Positions 14,436 through 24,493 of a stretch of DNA of 64,000 nucleotides are shown piece by piece; within the stretch, counting starts at the first letter, position 1, and every line of letters starts with the position of its first letter. Origin of the DNA: a bacterium (lineage in GTDB: Bacteria; Electryoneota; Electryoneia; Electryoneales; Electryoneaceae); contig JANQEY010000012.1 in the NCBI GenBank assembly GCA_028278125.1, positions 15,424-79,423 on the forward strand, read 5' to 3'. The position numbers and the translations under genes were made by a program. The notes beneath the pieces are model-generated. The model searched no databases, was not told the DNA's origin, and saw only the letters and a list, made by a program, of their open reading frames with translations.

Positions 14436-17087
14436 ATGCGAAAAATGACATTTGTTTTCCCGGTTATAATACTTTTCGTCTTAACAATCACCATCAATGC
14501 TTTTGCGACCGGTCGTTTCGAAATTCCCGGGCGAATTGTTGTTGAGTTCGTGGAAGCACCTGAATGGAACGCAAAAACTTCACCTGCCGGCATACTGGAA
14601 ACGGGTACCCCCGAGATAGATTTTTTGTTGAAGAAATACAGGGCAAGCTCGTTTGATGCTGAGTTTGGTTCTATCCTGCAGAATTACCGTGTGCTGCAAT
14701 ATGATCCAGGCTTCAACAATTCAGAAGTTACTTCTAATTTCAAAAATCTTCCTCAGGTCCGCAACGCTGAACCTGACATCGCGTTTCCTATGTCCGGGTT
14801 GATTTACCTTCCTGACGATATCCATGCCACAGGGCAATGGCATCATGACGCTATCCGATCATATCGTGGCTGGGTGTTGTCCCAGGGTTCTGAAGACATT
14901 GAAATTGCGATAATCGATGGCGGGGTTGATTATAATCATCCGGATCTTGCATCCGTGATGTGGATAAACGATGCGGAAGATTTAAATGGGAACGGCACCC
15001 TTGATGATTTTGACCTTAACCTGGTGGATGATGACGGGAATGGATATGTAGACGATGTTATCGGCTGGGATTGGGTGAATACACCACAGGAAGATGTCTA
15101 TTACACTGATGATCCCGGGCCCCCTGACAACGATCCAATGGATCATTCAGGCCATGGAACACATTGCGCCGGAGATGCTGCTGCACATACGGATAACGAA
15201 ATCGGAGTGGGATCACCAGGATTCGGATGCAAGGTCGCGGCTTTACGTGCCGGTTGGATAAGCGATGACGGTATTGGACTGGTTGGAACATCATACGCCA
15301 GCTCAGCGATAGGTTATGCCGTTGAAATGGGATTTGACGTCATCTCCATGAGTTTTGGTGGACCTGGTGGCGATCCCGCCTACTTTACCGCCGCTATGCA
15401 GGAAGCTGCTGATGCTGGACTGGTACTGGTTGCCGCCGCGGGAAATGAATCGGTTTCAATTCCCTATTATCCCGCTGCAGAGGAGATAGTTATTGCCGTC
15501 GCAGCCAGTGAACCGGGTGGAGGACTGGCGGATTTCACAAACTACGGTGACTGGATAACAATAACCTCTCCAGGAGAAGGAATTTTCAGCACATCAATCG
15601 AGGGCAACTATATCCCGATGGGTGGAACAAGTATGGCTACGCCAATACTGGCGGGTGTTGCCGCGCAGTTAAAAGCTCTTCGACCCGAATGGGGCTACCT
15701 GGATATCAGGCAAAGGCTTGTCGATACTGCAGTTCCGATGGTCGATTTCGGTGCCGGTGCCGGACATGTCGATATGGGTGCCGCACTCGATTTGTTTGTC
15801 TCTATTGATTCGCTATGGACAATTAACCAGTCTGGTGGAAGCCGTCTCCGTTTTAATGAAGAGGGCATACTCGGACTAAAATGGCATAAGCTTGACCTCT
15901 TCGCGGATGATGTTTCGCTTACCCTCTCTTCAGAAAATCCTGACGTAACCCTGGGAGAGGATTACCTGGAAATTGGTGACGTCCAGTGGGAAGATTCCGG
16001 GGAATGGGAAGTTCCAATTACTATCACGGGGAATGAAAACGATTTTGAAATAGTCGAGATCCTAGCCACTTTCACAGGCAATGATGAAACCGGTGAACCC
16101 TTCGAGTTTATTCAAACTCTCCCTTTAAGTGCAGGTTATAACCAGGTATTAATTATCACAGCCGATCGTCCGGTTGAATCAAGGATTGATTACTGGTATA
16201 AAAAATCTCTTGCCAACCTTGGATATACCTGTGAATCGTCCCGGCGTGAAGATTTAATCGATCTGCAGCCCCTGGTCAGTAATTACGATGCGGTTATTTA
16301 CTCTACTGGGTTGGCTGAAGACAACATTTTCCAACCGGATGACATCACAGATCTCGCGGAATATGTTCAGTCAGGTGGTCACTTGATCATTAGCGGTCAG
16401 AATATTGCAGAATACCTGTCTCAGAACGATCCGGAAGTTCTGGATACTTTGCTACATGTGCAATTTACAGCGGCTCATTCAGAACGTTTGACCGTTCGTG
16501 GTGTCGAAGGTCATGAAATGACGGACGGAATTTATTTTATCCTTGCCGGCAGTGGAGGTGCATGGAACCAGGAAAGCCTGGATGTTCTCGAAGCGCAGCC
16601 GGGAGCCGAACCGCTGCTCGTTTATGACCTGGAAACGCCGGAAGAACTTGCAGGGGTCCATATTAGCCATGGTGATGGCGATATCGTTTATTGCGCATTC
16701 GGCATCGAGGGGATAAACGATTCGACTCAAACCGGTACAAACCGAGAGGAATGGCTGGAGAGCTGGATGAGCCTGTGGGGATTCAGCAGTATTAAAGGTC
16801 CACATGAAGAAATCGCAGTAATTAATGATTTTTATATTGGAACACCATGGCCGAACCCGACCAATGCATCAATACAGGTACCCGTTCATCTAAAAAGGAA
16901 TTCTGTTCTTAATACTTCTATTTTCGACCTGCTGGGCAGAAAAATAATGGAACACTCGACTTTACTTGCTGCTGGTAAAAATCAAATTCATTTTCAACTG
17001 CCGGAGCATTTATCAAGCGGAACATATTTTATCATGCTTGACGGGAAAAATTATTCCTCGATAAAAAGGTTCATTTTGTTAAAATAG
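14436..17087 (+). CDS. Secreted subtilisin-like (S8) protease with T9SS sorting domain
   Basis: 883 residues. Signal peptide to about residue 25, a propeptide to about 130, then an S8 domain with Asp161 ('AIIDGGVDYNHPDL'), His240 ('SGHGTHCAG') and Ser399 ('GGTSMATP'), and oxyanion Asn in 'VAAAGNES'. Between Asp and His is an acidic insertion 'DDDGNGYVDDVIGWDW', as in other FCB subtilases. After a beta domain there is a Rossmann-like segment ('QVLIITADRPVESRIDYWYKK' region, about 565-770) also found in the metalloprotease at 50947. The end is a divergent T9SS domain, 'WPNPTNASIQV' to 'KRFILLK'. The ATG at 14436 lacks a strong ribosome site. Confidence 0.9.
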   Translation: MRKMTFVFPVIILFVLTITINAFATGRFEIPGRIVVEFVEAPEWNAKTSPAGILETGTPEIDFLLKKYRASSFDAEFGSILQNYRVLQYDPGFNNSEVTSNFKNLPQVRNAEPDIAFPMSGLIYLPDDIHATGQWHHDAIRSYRGWVLSQGSEDIEIAIIDGGVDYNHPDLASVMWINDAEDLNGNGTLDDFDLNLVDDDGNGYVDDVIGWDWVNTPQEDVYYTDDPGPPDNDPMDHSGHGTHCAGDAAAHTDNEIGVGSPGFGCKVAALRAGWISDDGIGLVGTSYASSAIGYAVEMGFDVISMSFGGPGGDPAYFTAAMQEAADAGLVLVAAAGNESVSIPYYPAAEEIVIAVAASEPGGGLADFTNYGDWITITSPGEGIFSTSIEGNYIPMGGTSMATPILAGVAAQLKALRPEWGYLDIRQRLVDTAVPMVDFGAGAGHVDMGAALDLFVSIDSLWTINQSGGSRLRFNEEGILGLKWHKLDLFADDVSLTLSSENPDVTLGEDYLEIGDVQWEDSGEWEVPITITGNENDFEIVEILATFTGNDETGEPFEFIQTLPLSAGYNQVLIITADRPVESRIDYWYKKSLANLGYTCESSRREDLIDLQPLVSNYDAVIYSTGLAEDNIFQPDDITDLAEYVQSGGHLIISGQNIAEYLSQNDPEVLDTLLHVQFTAAHSERLTVRGVEGHEMTDGIYFILAGSGGAWNQESLDVLEAQPGAEPLLVYDLETPEELAGVHISHGDGDIVYCAFGIEGINDSTQTGTNREEWLESWMSLWGFSSIKGPHEEIAVINDFYIGTPWPNPTNASIQVPVHLKRNSVLNTSIFDLLGRKIMEHSTLLAAGKNQIHFQLPEHLSSGTYFIMLDGKNYSSIKRFILLK

Positions 17088-17150
17088 AATTTGCCGGGTT
17101 ATCATATTATTTAAACATAAAATCAAATTATAATTCGGAAGGGATTAAAA

Positions 17151-17978
17151 ATGGTGGATATTGAAGCATTGCTGAAAATTGGTTTAGATCTTGTGGTTCT
17201 GTACACACCAAAGGTGCTGTTGGCCCTGATAACCCTGGTGGTCGGACTCTGGATTATCAAGGGTATCACGAAGGTTCTCAAAAAAGCTTTGGCACGAAAA
17301 GAGATAGATGTTTCCCTGCAGGGATTTTTATTCAGCCTTGTGGGAATTGGCCTGAAAATCCTGTTATTCATCTCTGTAATCTCGATGCTTGGAATCCAGA
17401 TGACTTCCTTCATCGCCATCCTCGGTGCAGCAGGCCTGGCTGTTGGACTGGCATTGCAGGGGAGTATGTCAAACTTTGCAGGTGGTGTTTTAATACTCCT
17501 CTTCAAGCCCTATAAGGTTGGTGATTTTATTGATGCACAAGGTTACGCCGGAACGGTCGCAGCCATCCAGATATTTAATACGATTTTAAAAACTCCCGAC
17601 AATAAAACCATTATAATTCCCAACGGTGACCTTTCAAACGGCAGCATCACAAACTTTTCAACTGAATCTCAAAGACGAGTGGATTTTACCTTCGGCATCG
17701 GGTACGATGATGATTTTGAAAAAGCTAAAGCTATAATTCAGAAACTGATAGAGCAGAACCAGGATATCCTGAAGGACCCGGAACCGTTCCTGAGAGTGGC
17801 GGAACTCGCTGACAGTTCAGTCAATATTGTAGCACGGGTTTGGGTAAAAGCCGAGCATTACTGGGATGTCAATTTTTACATGATCGAGAACGTTAAGCTC
17901 GAGTTTGACAAGAACGGAATCTCGATTCCTTACCCTCAACAGGATGTACATTTATACAAACATGAAAGTAATGTTTAA
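17151..17978 (+). CDS. mscS: Small-conductance mechanosensitive channel, MscS family
   Basis: Inner-membrane channel releasing solutes on hypo-osmotic shock. The 275 residues have three N-terminal membrane helices, the third being the pore helix 'AAGLAVGLALQGSMSNFAGGVLILLF', followed by the hallmark 'KPYKVGDFID' and the cytoplasmic beta and alpha/beta domains ('IPNGDLSNGSITNFS', 'SVNIVARVWV'). Length matches E. coli MscS closely. ATG 17151 follows GGAAGGG. It is in its own unit between a protease and a receiver-domain gene. Confidence 0.95.
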   Translation: MVDIEALLKIGLDLVVLYTPKVLLALITLVVGLWIIKGITKVLKKALARKEIDVSLQGFLFSLVGIGLKILLFISVISMLGIQMTSFIAILGAAGLAVGLALQGSMSNFAGGVLILLFKPYKVGDFIDAQGYAGTVAAIQIFNTILKTPDNKTIIIPNGDLSNGSITNFSTESQRRVDFTFGIGYDDDFEKAKAIIQKLIEQNQDILKDPEPFLRVAELADSSVNIVARVWVKAEHYWDVNFYMIENVKLEFDKNGISIPYPQQDVHLYKHESNV

Positions 17979-18063
17979 TTATCTTTGGAGTCTTGATGCA
18001 GCCTGTAATTAGCTATAACTTACGTTGTAGCCAAAGGTTGATATAATTTCCGGGTAATACATA

Positions 18064-18474
18064 ATGGAACTTAACATCCTCCTAGTTGATGATGAGTCTG
18101 TTTTAGTTGAAGTACTTGAATACCTTCTTCACAGAGTTGGATGTACCGTTACAAAGGCTTATGACGGGTTAAAAGGACTGAAAAAGTTTGAACAAAAGGC
18201 GTTTGATATTGTAGTATCAAACCTGGAAATGCCGCACGTGAACGGGCTTGAACTGGCACGCAGCATTCGAAACAATAATAGTGAAGTTCCCCTGATAGCC
18301 TGCAGTGGCCTGCCTGACATTGAACAGGTCGCAATCAACGCCGGGTTTGACCAATTCCTTTCAAAACCGTTTTCGGCCAAGGACCTCGTTGACGCCATGT
18401 GCTGCCAGTTCGAAAAACATGACCGGATGGATGCGGTAGAATACCTGGAAAAATCAAAGACTGTTTTGTTGTAA
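18064..18474 (+). CDS. Stand-alone receiver domain with Asn at the phosphorylation site
   Basis: 136 residues, a CheY-like receiver without an output domain. The acidic pair is present ('LLVDDES'), as are the conserved Ser in 'LIACSG' and the Lys in 'FLSKPF'. The usual phosphorylated Asp is replaced by Asn53 in 'IVVSNLEMPHVNG' (codon AAC at 18220-18222). It therefore probably cannot be phosphorylated in the ordinary way and may act as an unphosphorylated binding partner. No kinase is adjacent. A bidirectional terminator follows. Confidence 0.88.
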   Translation: MELNILLVDDESVLVEVLEYLLHRVGCTVTKAYDGLKGLKKFEQKAFDIVVSNLEMPHVNGLELARSIRNNNSEVPLIACSGLPDIEQVAINAGFDQFLSKPFSAKDLVDAMCCQFEKHDRMDAVEYLEKSKTVLL

Positions 18475-18495
18475 TTATCAAAAGCATATTGAGAT

Positions 18496-18530
18496 AAAAA
18501 GGACGGTATATTCTACCGTCCTTTTATTTT
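18496..18530. terminator. Bidirectional terminator between convergent genes
   Basis: AAAAGGACGGTA, loop, TACCGTCCTTTT. A and T runs flank the stem on both sides, serving the receiver gene on the plus strand and the T9SS gene on the minus strand. Confidence 0.9.
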
Positions 18531-18547
18531 TATATGTCAGAATAATA

Positions 18548-20590
18548 CTATTTCAAGAATACAACCTTCCTGATGCTTTTAATCCCTTTGAAGCTTCCAA
18601 CAACAAAATAAATCCCACTTGGAATATCTTTTCCTGCCTGCCATACAACATTGTGGTGTCCGGCTTCGAAGTGGCTATTCTGAAGAACTGCCGCTTCTCT
18701 TCCAAGAAGGTCGAAAACACGGATATCAAGAAGGCCGTCTTCCGGAAGACTGAATAAAATCTCAGTTGTCGAATTAAACGGGTTGGGATAAACCGAGCTG
18801 ATAGAAAACTTTACCGGCAAGTTGTGGGTATAAACCTCATCAGCATCAGTGAGTCCAAAATGATCTATCTCCACTGCACCGGTACGACGCATGTTTCCCT
18901 TTTCGCATGGGAACATGTTACCGGTAGGAATACCAGGTGTATCCCAGACATACAGCTTACCCGAACTAGATGCAGCAATAATCTGGACGTTGCCATCACC
19001 ATTTAAATCATAGGCTGTCGGGGAAGACATAAGGTAACCATCATCGTCTTCGTCAATAAACGCTTTCCCGGCAATATATCCCTCGTGGTCATAGGCCATA
19101 ACACGTGGCGGAACAGTCCATGTGGGACGTTCCTGCGAGACAACAACTTCAGGTAAGGCATCTCCATTTACATCAGCGAATACCGGCGATCCACCTATCC
19201 AACTGTTACCCGGATAACGAGGGTATCCTTCACGGAGGCCATTAGTCTCTTCATAAACATATACGGCCGCGCCGTTGTCATAATCAACGGTTCCGATGGC
19301 AAAGTCCAGCAGCCCATTCTCATCCATATCGGCAACAGCTACCGAGCCGTAGGGATGGCCTCCATTAACCTCAATTGGGAATCCATCCACAAGTGTTCCG
19401 TCACCATGCCAGGCGTAAATTCCATTTACACCATCCAGTGACATACAACGAACAACAACTTCAAGTCCCGGTAAACCATCAATATCTACCAGCGTGATAT
19501 TGCCACCGATTGTGTGGTATCCGGTAACCGGCCAGCCATCAAGCGGTGACCCATCAGCATTCCATGCATAGATGCCACCCTCGGTATCTAGAGAATTACC
19601 CATTCCTATAAGAATCTCTACACTTCCATCACCGTTTATATCTCCGACAACGGGAGAAGAACTTGTAGGATTCGGGTATGACTGCGGCCAACCATTTATA
19701 ACTTCAATTCCATGTCTTTCGTAAATATGAACCTCGCCGACACGATTAGCATTAACAAATGGATCATATGAATTGACGATAAGTTCTTCGTGCCCATCAC
19801 CGTCAAGATCATATACAGCAGGAACTCCGGTAAATATATCCTGGCCTACATCCTGCCATTCAGGTCCATGGTTATAAGTGGGATCGTAGTGGATGCCAAG
19901 AAGAAGACCTGGTCCAGTACCAAAAATAACCGCGTCACCTTCATCATCAGCCAGGTTTATTGCGGCACCTGTCTCCCATGAAACAGTGGAAATCCAGGTA
20001 TAATCTCTCCCGTTTGTAATGGGATCAACAGGGTACCCGGGTACCATCGCTCCGGTATGCTGCCAGGCATTGATGTAGCCTTCTATGCTGTGCAGAACAA
20101 TCTCCAGGTCGCCGTTACCATCGAGATCGGACAAAGTAGGAACCTGGTGGCTGATGGACGGATGACCATCCAGTGTTTCAGGCCAACCCCACGACTGTTC
20201 GAAGAGTATAATTTCATCAAGCTCGCCCGGGAGATCGTCGGGATGTCGTTCCAAGTGCGGTTTCACCCCTATCAGCTGGAAGTTGTTGCTGATTCTGTCT
20301 ATATCACCGCCAGGTACCAGTGCCGTAACAAACCCGTTTTCCCTGTTCCATTCAACCTTATACATGTTGTTGAAGGAGGAAGAATTAGAATGAACAAAGA
20401 CATCAGTCAGTTCCAATCCGGCACGGACAAGACCTACAACATCATGGTCGTTTTCAACAGCAATTTTAACTGCCCGGATTTCCTGTCCATCTTCCGGGCT
20501 GATCGAATCAGATGAGTATGTCCCCACGGCAGTACATAACGCCATTATTCCTGCCAGCAGAAACAGTAAATATGTTCTTTTATTTAACAT
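18548..20590 (-). CDS. Secreted FG-GAP/VCBS repeat protein with T9SS sorting domain
   Basis: 680 residues. Signal peptide 'MLNKRTYLLFLLAGIMALCTAVG', then a long beta-propeller region of FG-GAP/VCBS-like blades with calcium loops ('DLDGNGDLEIV', 'DLDGDGHEELIV', 'DINGDGSVEILIG', 'DVNGDALPEVVV') and repeated 'YAWHGDGT/NADGSPLDGWP' strands. The T9SS domain runs from 'YPNPFNSTTEI' to 'KVVFLK'. Its ATG overlaps the stop of the upstream gene by 11 bases, so the two are translationally coupled. Blade spacing resembles secreted proteins that bind polysaccharide or other surface proteins; no catalytic motif is seen. Confidence 0.9.
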   Translation of the reverse strand: MLNKRTYLLFLLAGIMALCTAVGTYSSDSISPEDGQEIRAVKIAVENDHDVVGLVRAGLELTDVFVHSNSSSFNNMYKVEWNRENGFVTALVPGGDIDRISNNFQLIGVKPHLERHPDDLPGELDEIILFEQSWGWPETLDGHPSISHQVPTLSDLDGNGDLEIVLHSIEGYINAWQHTGAMVPGYPVDPITNGRDYTWISTVSWETGAAINLADDEGDAVIFGTGPGLLLGIHYDPTYNHGPEWQDVGQDIFTGVPAVYDLDGDGHEELIVNSYDPFVNANRVGEVHIYERHGIEVINGWPQSYPNPTSSSPVVGDINGDGSVEILIGMGNSLDTEGGIYAWNADGSPLDGWPVTGYHTIGGNITLVDIDGLPGLEVVVRCMSLDGVNGIYAWHGDGTLVDGFPIEVNGGHPYGSVAVADMDENGLLDFAIGTVDYDNGAAVYVYEETNGLREGYPRYPGNSWIGGSPVFADVNGDALPEVVVSQERPTWTVPPRVMAYDHEGYIAGKAFIDEDDDGYLMSSPTAYDLNGDGNVQIIAASSSGKLYVWDTPGIPTGNMFPCEKGNMRRTGAVEIDHFGLTDADEVYTHNLPVKFSISSVYPNPFNSTTEILFSLPEDGLLDIRVFDLLGREAAVLQNSHFEAGHHNVVWQAGKDIPSGIYFVVGSFKGIKSIRKVVFLK

Positions 20591-23519
20591 ACATTACCCG
20601 TGTTGCTGCCGATGAGGCGTTATCTATCCTGATGAAATACACACCCGTTGCAAGTCCTGCCGAAGGCTGCCAGGTTGTAATAGCCTGCCCGTTTGCAGGG
20701 GTTATTGAAAGTTGATCCACCTGCCGTCCAAGGCGGTCGTAGATATATACAGGTACAGTGCTGTTGGTCGGAAGCTGGAACGCCAACCTGATGGCACTGT
20801 TAAATGGATTTGGATAGGCGGCTTGTACAGAATATGAACCGGGCATAACAACGCGGATTTCTTTATCTACATCATTGGTCACAGCCAGGCCGCCGGTAAA
20901 CATCCGGAGGGTACCGGTACGGGTACCGCAAAGAACTTCCGAGGAAAAATTACCTTCAACGTCATTAACCTCAGCGACAGAATGCACCCAGTGCGATCCA
21001 CCACCCTCGGTATAAGACCAGCGTACATCCGTACCATCACCTTTATAAACAATCATACGGCTTCCGGCGGTTCCCACCGCGATCTCCGGGTTACCGTCTT
21101 CATCAAGATCACTGACCAACTTCATGTCCCTGGGCGAACTACCCATATTCCGCGTCCAGAAAACATCACCGTCATCAAGAAATACTCCGGCTATCTGTCC
21201 GTTACTGCGTCCAACAGCAATCTGATCTTCGATTGTATCATTTATGAATACTTCCCCGGTATATACAGCGTGTGTTGCATCGTCCAGGTAATCCACATGC
21301 CAGAACTCTTCACCATTGGTGGGATCAAGAGCCATAACGCCATATTCACCGGTTATTACTATATCCTGTTCGTCGGAGCCGCCAATATCGCTGACGGTAA
21401 ATACCTTGTAGGTTCCACCACCGGGTACTGTTGACCAGATCGGGTATCCTGTCGCACCATCCAGCGCATAAACGACATTACCGAGTGTTCCGGCAATTAT
21501 CTCCGGCAAGCCATCCCCGTTGGTGTCTGGCCCTGGTGTTGCCGTGTAGTAATTACCAAGCTGCGAACTCATCCAAACCGGGTAACCGTGAGGCCCATTC
21601 ATGATCATCGTCGCCTGGGGACCGTTATCATAGGTGTTATATCCAAGGGTTACGAGAATATCAGCATGGTCATCACCATCCATATCATCAAGGGCTAACA
21701 CTTCACGGACGGGTGCCGAACCGATTGTAGCTGTGTCGAAGTACCAGATAAGACTTCCATCAAAACCGCTAATCGCCATTATAATGCCCGCACCTGCTCC
21801 ACCACCTGAAATATGACCGTCTGTACCGAATACAAGATCCCGGTAACCATCATCATCGAGGTCATCAATAACTGTGACCATTTCCGGACGTGAAATAAAA
21901 CCTGTTTGATTAATCAGGCCGGTAGTATCTGTTCCGGGAATTTCTATCATTCTACTGTATAAAATCTGTCCTTCATCATTCGCATTTGAGTTAAGAACAT
22001 CTATTTGTCCACGCGCTGTAAGACCCACTACCGCATTATGGCCAATTCCCGCAACATCGGACATCTCGCCGACAAAAGCGTAACCGTCGAACCATTCATC
22101 AGCGTCATTATCATACTCCCACAATACTTCGCCACCAATCAGGAGTTCATCATTGGCAACACCGGTTAAACCAACCGTGATAAAAGGATGGAAATCGTCA
22201 TTTGTGGTAATAGTGAAAGATTCTTCCACAAATCCAGGTTCAGTCGGACGCCACCAGATGGCAAGGCTGTCAGTCTGACCGCCGTTAATAACCATTGGTT
22301 CAGCCTGTGAAAGTTCTTCAGCCAGGAAAAAGTCGGGATCTGTGGATTCAAAAGATTCTATGTAAAGCTGTGGAGCACCCAGGTTTTTGAACACGTAATA
22401 ACGGACCTGCATGGCATCCAGCTCCTGCTGCATTCTGACAGTCCCGAACTGGATAGGATCTTCCAGTGTTACTGCTTCCAGCCTTGGCTGAGGATAACCG
22501 CCAATACCGTTTATTACGAATTCATGGTAGGAGAAATTAACGTCATTAGTTGTTATATAGACATATGGAGAATTGTATTGTCCAAGGGCAGGAGGACTGA
22601 AAGTCAGTGTAAATGTTGTGCTCTCATATTCATTCAATTGCACCGGTGTCTCCGGGGCGTCGAATGTGTAAGCTGTTGGATTTCCTACAAACTCGAGCTG
22701 ATTAATGTTCAGGGTTGCCCGTCCAATATTTGTTACCGTTATAACAATTGAGGAATCGGTATTTATATCAACTGCGCCAAAGTTAAATTCCAGGGGATCA
22801 ACCAGCGCTATTGGAATGGCAGGACTTGAATCAATTTTGTAAACACGATCAGCATCATCTCCAGGTCCGTCATCGAGCAACCAGAGCCAGTCCCCATCAT
22901 ACGCCAAACCTTTGGGAGAACCGTTAGGTGACTCGAAAGAGTCAAGTGAGTCGCCGGTCGCAGCATCTATCTGGGTGATTAAATTGCTGTCTCCATCGGT
23001 TACCCAGATAGTACCATCCTGCCAAGCTAGGTACTTTGTATCATCTACGGGAGCCGGGAGAATTCCCAGGCTGTCGCCCGTGGAAGAATCAAGGCGATAG
23101 ATATATCTTGATGGCTGATAATAACTGCCCACCCAGACATCGCCTTCGCCATTGCAAATTCCCGACATAAATTCACCGGGAAGTTCCCATTCTGTTACGA
23201 TATTTCCAAGCGGGCTCAGGGCATATACCCTTTCCTCGGGCTCGTCGTTTAAATACCACAACATGTTTCCACTCCAGTTCAGGCCATAACAACCATCGGC
23301 CGGAGCAGTCATTGTGTCCAAAGGCTCGCCGTCATAATCCGTAATCTTAAGAATCTCTTCACCACGGTCACCGATAAAACCAATCCAAAGTGCCTCTCCG
23401 TCATGGGTAATACCGCTGGCATTTTCGGGAACATCAAAATCTGAGATGAAAGTTACCGCAAATGATGTGGATACAAGAAGGACTCCTGCCAATACTGCCA
23501 ATGTCCGAACAAACTTCAC
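20580..23519 (-). CDS. Secreted beta-propeller/ASPM-like multidomain protein with T9SS sorting domain
   Basis: About 979 residues. Signal peptide 'KFVRTLAVLAGVLLVSTSFA'. Residues to about 240 are an NHL/PQQ-type propeller ('GLAYDGDWLWLLDDG'). Two ASPM/choice-of-anchor-D beta sandwiches follow ('FNFGAVDINTDSSIVITVTN', 'GTVRMQQELD'), then a second propeller with FG-GAP loops ('DLDDDGYRDLVFG', 'DEDGNPEIAVG') and PQQ-like 'ALDGATGYPIWSTV'. The T9SS domain is 'YPNPFNSAIRL' to 'RVMYVK'. I place the start at GTG 23519, six bases after GGAG, rather than TTG 23531. It is the first gene of a two-gene operon. Confidence 0.88.
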   Translation of the reverse strand: MKFVRTLAVLAGVLLVSTSFAVTFISDFDVPENASGITHDGEALWIGFIGDRGEEILKITDYDGEPLDTMTAPADGCYGLNWSGNMLWYLNDEPEERVYALSPLGNIVTEWELPGEFMSGICNGEGDVWVGSYYQPSRYIYRLDSSTGDSLGILPAPVDDTKYLAWQDGTIWVTDGDSNLITQIDAATGDSLDSFESPNGSPKGLAYDGDWLWLLDDGPGDDADRVYKIDSSPAIPIALVDPLEFNFGAVDINTDSSIVITVTNIGRATLNINQLEFVGNPTAYTFDAPETPVQLNEYESTTFTLTFSPPALGQYNSPYVYITTNDVNFSYHEFVINGIGGYPQPRLEAVTLEDPIQFGTVRMQQELDAMQVRYYVFKNLGAPQLYIESFESTDPDFFLAEELSQAEPMVINGGQTDSLAIWWRPTEPGFVEESFTITTNDDFHPFITVGLTGVANDELLIGGEVLWEYDNDADEWFDGYAFVGEMSDVAGIGHNAVVGLTARGQIDVLNSNANDEGQILYSRMIEIPGTDTTGLINQTGFISRPEMVTVIDDLDDDGYRDLVFGTDGHISGGGAGAGIIMAISGFDGSLIWYFDTATIGSAPVREVLALDDMDGDDHADILVTLGYNTYDNGPQATMIMNGPHGYPVWMSSQLGNYYTATPGPDTNGDGLPEIIAGTLGNVVYALDGATGYPIWSTVPGGGTYKVFTVSDIGGSDEQDIVITGEYGVMALDPTNGEEFWHVDYLDDATHAVYTGEVFINDTIEDQIAVGRSNGQIAGVFLDDGDVFWTRNMGSSPRDMKLVSDLDEDGNPEIAVGTAGSRMIVYKGDGTDVRWSYTEGGGSHWVHSVAEVNDVEGNFSSEVLCGTRTGTLRMFTGGLAVTNDVDKEIRVVMPGSYSVQAAYPNPFNSAIRLAFQLPTNSTVPVYIYDRLGRQVDQLSITPANGQAITTWQPSAGLATGVYFIRIDNASSAATRVMYVK

Positions 23520-23905
23520 GGGCGTCTCCAAATTATTTGTCGTGCGGGGAATGCGAATCTATTTAGTGTGCAAAAACTGTTCCGATAGCTATTTCTCATT
23601 GAAATAATTTCAGGAAGGAAGAAAATATCTGCTTCACATTCAATCGAACAACTGCCTATGTTTTAATATTTCATATAATTGTAGTATTTCCGAGGAAAAA
23701 TCAAGTAGCAAAATCATTTCGATCTCTAAACTCCATTGTTGTCGGATAATGCAGAATTATTCATGTTTCTGCACACTTTGCACTTCATTAGTTTATAATA
23801 TCACTAATTATATGGCGCCTGTAACTTTTGTTAAGGCATCATATTATCAGTTGAAATTGCTCCATTTTCAACTAATTTGCTGGCTCGAGATGCTGAATAT
23901 CACTC
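23520..23905. other. Non-coding gap upstream of the T9SS operon and tRNA cluster
   Basis: AT-rich, with no credible gene on either strand. It should contain the minus-strand promoter of the two-gene T9SS operon, but I see no convincing -35/-10 pair. The tRNA promoter is at its right edge. Confidence 0.5.
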
Positions 23906-23934
23906 TTGACTGTCAAGCAGACTTCTCATACTTT
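23906..23934 (+). promoter_or_regulatory. Predicted promoter of the tRNA cluster
   Basis: TTGACT at 23906-23911, 17 bases, TACTTT at 23929-23934, ending 27 bases before tRNA-Pro. The -35 box is good, the -10 box weak. Confidence 0.5.
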
Positions 23935-23961
23935 TTGAAGCTGTGAAAATAACAAACTTTT

Positions 23962-24036
23962 CGGGGTGTGGCGCAGTCCGGCTAGCGCACCGGCTTTGGG
24001 AGCCGGGGGTCGTCGGTTCGAATCCGACCACCCCGA
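23962..24036 (+). tRNA. tRNA-Pro (anticodon TGG)
   Basis: Seven-base-pair acceptor CGGGGTG/CACCCCG, D arm, anticodon stem CCGGC/GCCGG with loop TTTGGGA (anticodon TGG), T arm with GGTTCGAATCC. CCA is not fully encoded. First of four tRNAs likely transcribed together. Confidence 0.95.
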
Positions 24037-24094
24037 CAAACTGTTTTTGCTCTACAGGGGATTAACGACTCGTCCGCTGATTGCTGAAGGTCCT

Positions 24095-24168
24095 GCGCCT
24101 GTAGCTCAACAGGATAGAGCACCGGCCTTCTAAGCCGGGGGTTTTGGGTTCGAATCCCAACAGGCGTA
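24095..24168 (+). tRNA. tRNA-Arg (anticodon TCT)
   Basis: Acceptor GCGCCTG/CAGGCGT with a G-T pair at the end, anticodon stem CCGGC/GCCGG with loop CTTCTAA (anticodon TCT, reads AGA/AGG), T arm GGGTTCGAATCCC. Confidence 0.95.
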
Positions 24169-24270
24169 CAATTAGTTTTGGGAGTCCAATTAAAGTGGAT
24201 GATCTTGTTTTTAGCCATTTTATCCATTATCATTGGGCTCTTCCGGAAAATCACGGTAGAAATGGTTAAT

Positions 24271-24345
24271 GGTCCGAGTAGTTCAGTTGGTTAGAACGCC
24301 TGACTGTGGCTCAGGAGGTCACGGGTTCGAATCCCGTCTCGGACC
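24271..24345 (+). tRNA. tRNA-His (anticodon GTG)
   Basis: The gene encodes the extra G-1 at 24271 opposite C73 at 24345, the identity mark for histidyl-tRNA synthetase. Acceptor GTCCGAG/CTCGGAC, anticodon stem CCTGA/TCAGG with loop CTGTGGC, T arm GGGTTCGAATCCC. Confidence 0.95.
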
Positions 24346-24417
24346 CAGAGATTGAAATTTTGAAAGTTTGACTGTTTTCTCAGCTTCCCAAATTTTGTAT
24401 AATCACGGAAACTGATT

Positions 24418-24489
24418 GACCCCATCGTCTAGTGGTTAGGACCTCGGGTTTTCATCCCGGCAACAGGGGTTCGATTCCCCTTGGGGTCA
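24418..24489 (+). tRNA. tRNA-Glu (anticodon TTC)
   Basis: Acceptor GACCCCA/TGGGGTC, anticodon loop TTTTCAT (anticodon TTC), T arm AGGGGTTCGATTCCCCT. Last tRNA of the cluster. A degenerate copy of its 3' two-thirds is at 28593-28645. Confidence 0.95.
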
Positions 24490-24493
24490 CACT

